Shown here one piece after another: positions 61,897 through 64,000 of a stretch of DNA of 64,000 bases (position 1 is the first letter of the stretch; every line of letters starts with the position of its first letter). The notes below the pieces were generated by a model that was not told where the DNA came from, ran no database searches, and worked only from the letters and a program-made list of their open reading frames with translations. The DNA comes from Rheinheimera aquimaris (GTDB lineage Bacteria; Pseudomonadota; Gammaproteobacteria; Enterobacterales; Alteromonadaceae), in the NCBI RefSeq assembly GCF_020531985.1, contig NZ_JAJAVQ010000001.1, positions 930,001 through 994,000 of the forward strand, in the 5' to 3' direction. The position numbers and the translations under genes are program-made.

Positions 61897-63210
61897 ATGA
61901 CAGTCCCAACCTCACTGACGCAAGCCACCTATAACGGGGCAAACCGGGCATTACTACTGGCAACGCTGGCGTTCTCTGCTTGTTTTTCTGTCTGGACACT
62001 CTATGCCGTAATGGGGATAACATTACGCCAACAACTGGCATTAAGTGCTACTGAATACGGTATTTTGCTCGCAGCACCAATTCTTACCGGCGCCATATTC
62101 AGGCTCCCCATGGGTATGCTGGCAGACAGTTTCAGCGCCAGAAAGCTATGGCTATTGCAGATGCTGGCGGTGATCCCAGCACTCTTGCTGCTACCATTTG
62201 CCGACAGCTTTAGCAGCTATTTGTTGCTTGGCTTTTGGTTTGGTATCAGCGGAGTTTCGTTTAGTTTGGGTGTGCGTTATGTAAGCCAGTGGTTTGCCTC
62301 GAGCCGTCAGGGGCGCGCTCTTGGATTGTTTGGCATAGGCAACGCGGGGGTCGCCATTACCTTTGTTTTGGTGCCGTTTGCGATTGAATACGCGGGCTGG
62401 CAATGGGTTGGCCCGATATATGGCGCAGGTATGCTGGTGATCAGTCTGCTTTTCGCATTATTGGCGCCTGCTGAACCTATATTGCAAGAGTCGTGGATCA
62501 ATAAAAAAAAGCTGAAACAGCTATACAAAGATGCCCGTATCTGGCGCTTTTCACTGTATTACTATTTTGTCTTTGGTAGCTTTTTAGCTCTGTTACTGTG
62601 GTTACCGCAATACTACATGCAGGCTTACAGTATGAACGAGCAGCAGGCTATGGCGTTTACGCTGTTTTTTGCGGCTACGTCTTCTATGGTTCGGGCACTG
62701 GGAGGTTGGTTTGCTGACCGTTATGGTGGCCGAGCGGTCAATTGGAGTGTGTTTTGGGTGTGTATAGTGTGTTTGTTTTTTCTAAGCTATCCCCCAACGA
62801 CATTAGTGATCCACGGTTTGGAAAAAGATGTGCACCTTGAAATCAGTATCAATGTCTGGTGGTTTACCTTGCTCATTTTCATTATCGGTGTAGCACAAGG
62901 TTTTGGCCGTGCAAGTGTATACAAGGTAATCCACGACTACTACCCAAATCATATGGGCAGTGTCGGCGGTTTTGTCGCCGCTATAGGAGCGCTCGGTGGC
63001 TGTACACTACCAATATTGTTCGGAGTCGCTCAGGATGTACTGGGCATAGTTACCGGTTGTTTTATGATTTTATACGGTGTTTTGGCGATGTGTATGATTA
63101 CGATGTTTTTTGCCAATCAGGCTGCGCAGTACCAGCAAAAGCTCGCTGCAGCACGTTCAGACAACTTCTTGCTTGATGATAGAGACGCTTTAAACTGCGA
63201 GGATAAATAA
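61897..63210 (+). CDS. Nitrate/nitrite major-facilitator transporter, NarK1-like
   Basis: About 437 residues with 12 helices: LLATLAFSACFSVWTLYAVMGI, APILTGAIFRLPMGMLADSFSARKLW (helix-2 Arg), SFSLGVRYVSQWFASSRQGRALGLFGIGNAGVAITF and GVAQGFGRASVYKVIHDYYPNHMGSVGGFVAAIGALGG. This is the NarK1 type, often a proton/nitrate symporter in denitrifiers. I chose ATG 61897; a TTG precedes it. The stop overlaps the nnrS ATG by one base, so transport and NO-stress functions are coupled. Confidence 0.88.
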   Translation: MTVPTSLTQATYNGANRALLLATLAFSACFSVWTLYAVMGITLRQQLALSATEYGILLAAPILTGAIFRLPMGMLADSFSARKLWLLQMLAVIPALLLLPFADSFSSYLLLGFWFGISGVSFSLGVRYVSQWFASSRQGRALGLFGIGNAGVAITFVLVPFAIEYAGWQWVGPIYGAGMLVISLLFALLAPAEPILQESWINKKKLKQLYKDARIWRFSLYYYFVFGSFLALLLWLPQYYMQAYSMNEQQAMAFTLFFAATSSMVRALGGWFADRYGGRAVNWSVFWVCIVCLFFLSYPPTTLVIHGLEKDVHLEISINVWWFTLLIFIIGVAQGFGRASVYKVIHDYYPNHMGSVGGFVAAIGALGGCTLPILFGVAQDVLGIVTGCFMILYGVLAMCMITMFFANQAAQYQQKLAAARSDNFLLDDRDALNCEDK

Positions 63211-64000
63211 TGCAAATTACCGATCTGGCAACAGAACAAAAGCTGCTACCACTTTTACGCCAGGCTTTTCGTCCTATGTTCTTATTTGGTGCCATATTCA
63301 GCACTGTCGCCATGTTACTGTGGGGACTGGCGCTGGCAGGCCAGATAAAACTCACGCCCTTCGCCAATGTGCTTTTTTGGCACAGCCATGAAATGTTATT
63401 TGGTTTTGTCAGTGCTATCGTTATCGGCTTTTTGCTCACGGCAGTACAAAACTGGACCGGGCTTAGGGCACCACATGGAAACAGCCTGCTTTTTATCAGT
63501 CTACTGTGGCTGAGTGCGCGACTGCTGCTGTTGTTCGGCCAGGACTTACCACTGTACCTGGTCGCCAGCGTCGATCTCAGTTTTCTCCCCGTATGCGCGT
63601 ATTTACTGGCCCGACCTCTAATACAGGTTGGGCAACAACGTAATTTGTTCTTTGTGCCGGTATTGTTATTACTTACTACATGTAACGCGTTGATGTACAT
63701 TGGCGTTTATACAGAACGCTACGATTTCGTGCAGTTAGGCAGCCAGAATGCGGTCTGGCTTATCACCTTGCTGATGGCGATAGTCGGCGGCAGAGTACTG
63801 CCAATGTTTACTGCCAACGGCACCCAAACCAAAAAGGTCGAACCCATCCTGTGGCTGGATCGCCTGGCTCTTGCTTCACTGTGGCTGATTTTTGTTGTTC
63901 ACTTTTTTGCGTTAAACCGGTATTTACCGACTGCAACACTCAGTGCCCTGTTTGCGGTTAGTGCAATATTAACCTCCTGGCGTTGTCTGCGCTGGAAAAT
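63210..64000 (+). CDS. nnrS: NnrS family protein, partial
   Basis: The first 263 codons of a multi-spanning membrane protein, cut by the right edge. It starts LLPLLRQAFRPMFLFGAIFSTVAMLLWGLAL, then LFWHSHEMLFGFVSAIVIGFLLTAVQNWTGLRAPHG and MAIVGGRVLPMFTANGTQ, all typical of NnrS. The His residues could bind haem or copper, as reported for Rhodobacter NnrS. It helps cells withstand NO stress. It overlaps the transporter stop, so it is in the same operon. Confidence 0.92.
   Translation, partial: MQITDLATEQKLLPLLRQAFRPMFLFGAIFSTVAMLLWGLALAGQIKLTPFANVLFWHSHEMLFGFVSAIVIGFLLTAVQNWTGLRAPHGNSLLFISLLWLSARLLLLFGQDLPLYLVASVDLSFLPVCAYLLARPLIQVGQQRNLFFVPVLLLLTTCNALMYIGVYTERYDFVQLGSQNAVWLITLLMAIVGGRVLPMFTANGTQTKKVEPILWLDRLALASLWLIFVVHFFALNRYLPTATLSALFAVSAILTSWRCLRWK

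Overview
The window is a nitrogen-oxide supercluster from a Gram-negative gammaproteobacterium, most likely of the Alteromonadales type (Rheinheimera, Alishewanella or Shewanella-like). That placement rests on gene content, roughly 50% GC, and interspersed palindromic repeats that recall those of marine gammaproteobacteria. The genus cannot be fixed from the sequence alone. I saw no tRNA, rRNA, CRISPR array, integrase or intact insertion sequence.

Region 1 (1-10.7 kb) is nitrate and nitrite assimilation. It holds nasA (minus strand, cut by the left edge), the regulatory pair nasT-nasS, and a long operon nrtA-nrtB-nrtD, a NAD(P)/FAD oxidoreductase, nirB and nirD. Both nasA and nrtA are preceded by a sigma-54-like promoter and then a leader carrying an intrinsic terminator. 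A hexaloop hairpin of the ANTAR type overlaps the 5' arm of each terminator. The layout suggests nitrogen control at initiation and nitrate control (NasS/NasT antitermination) at elongation.

Region 2 (10.7-16.9 kb) makes molybdenum cofactor and imports molybdate: a Moco-riboswitch-like leader, then moaA-mobA-moaB-moaC-moaD-moaE-modA-modB-modC, mostly overlapping. moeA (24.5 kb) and mogA (57.8 kb) lie elsewhere in the window. Together they supply the cofactor for NasA and NarG.

Region 3 (17-20.8 kb) is an AT-rich two-gene insertion: a DUF2971 protein and a 909-residue protein joining a PD-(D/E)XK nuclease-like domain to a STAND-type NTPase. It looks like an acquired defence module. A VOC protein and a thiamine-diphosphate decarboxylase follow (21.1-23.2 kb).

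Region 4 (23.3-41.4 kb) is nitrate respiration: moeA-narL, narK, a DUF3135-like gene, narX, narGHJI, a PpiC isomerase and a porin, then nrdG-nrdD for anaerobic deoxynucleotide synthesis. NarL-type 7-2-7 sites and FNR-type boxes lie upstream of narG, narK, narL and nrdG.

Region 5 (41.5-52.4 kb) combines sensing and detoxification: three different chemoreceptors (PAS/Aer-like, zinc-binding CZB, nitrate-sensing NIT), a quinol-dependent NO reductase, a YiiM-like MOSC protein and an HPP-CBS membrane protein.

Region 6 (52.4-64 kb) has an AT-rich HEPN-like orphan, hemN (oxygen-independent haem synthesis), ubiT/ubiUV (oxygen-independent ubiquinone synthesis), mogA, a PP2C phosphatase-kinase fusion, two further nitrate/nitrite major-facilitator transporters and the start of nnrS. 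The window therefore gathers assimilation, respiration, cofactor supply, anaerobic haem/quinone/dNTP supply and NO defence in one stretch.
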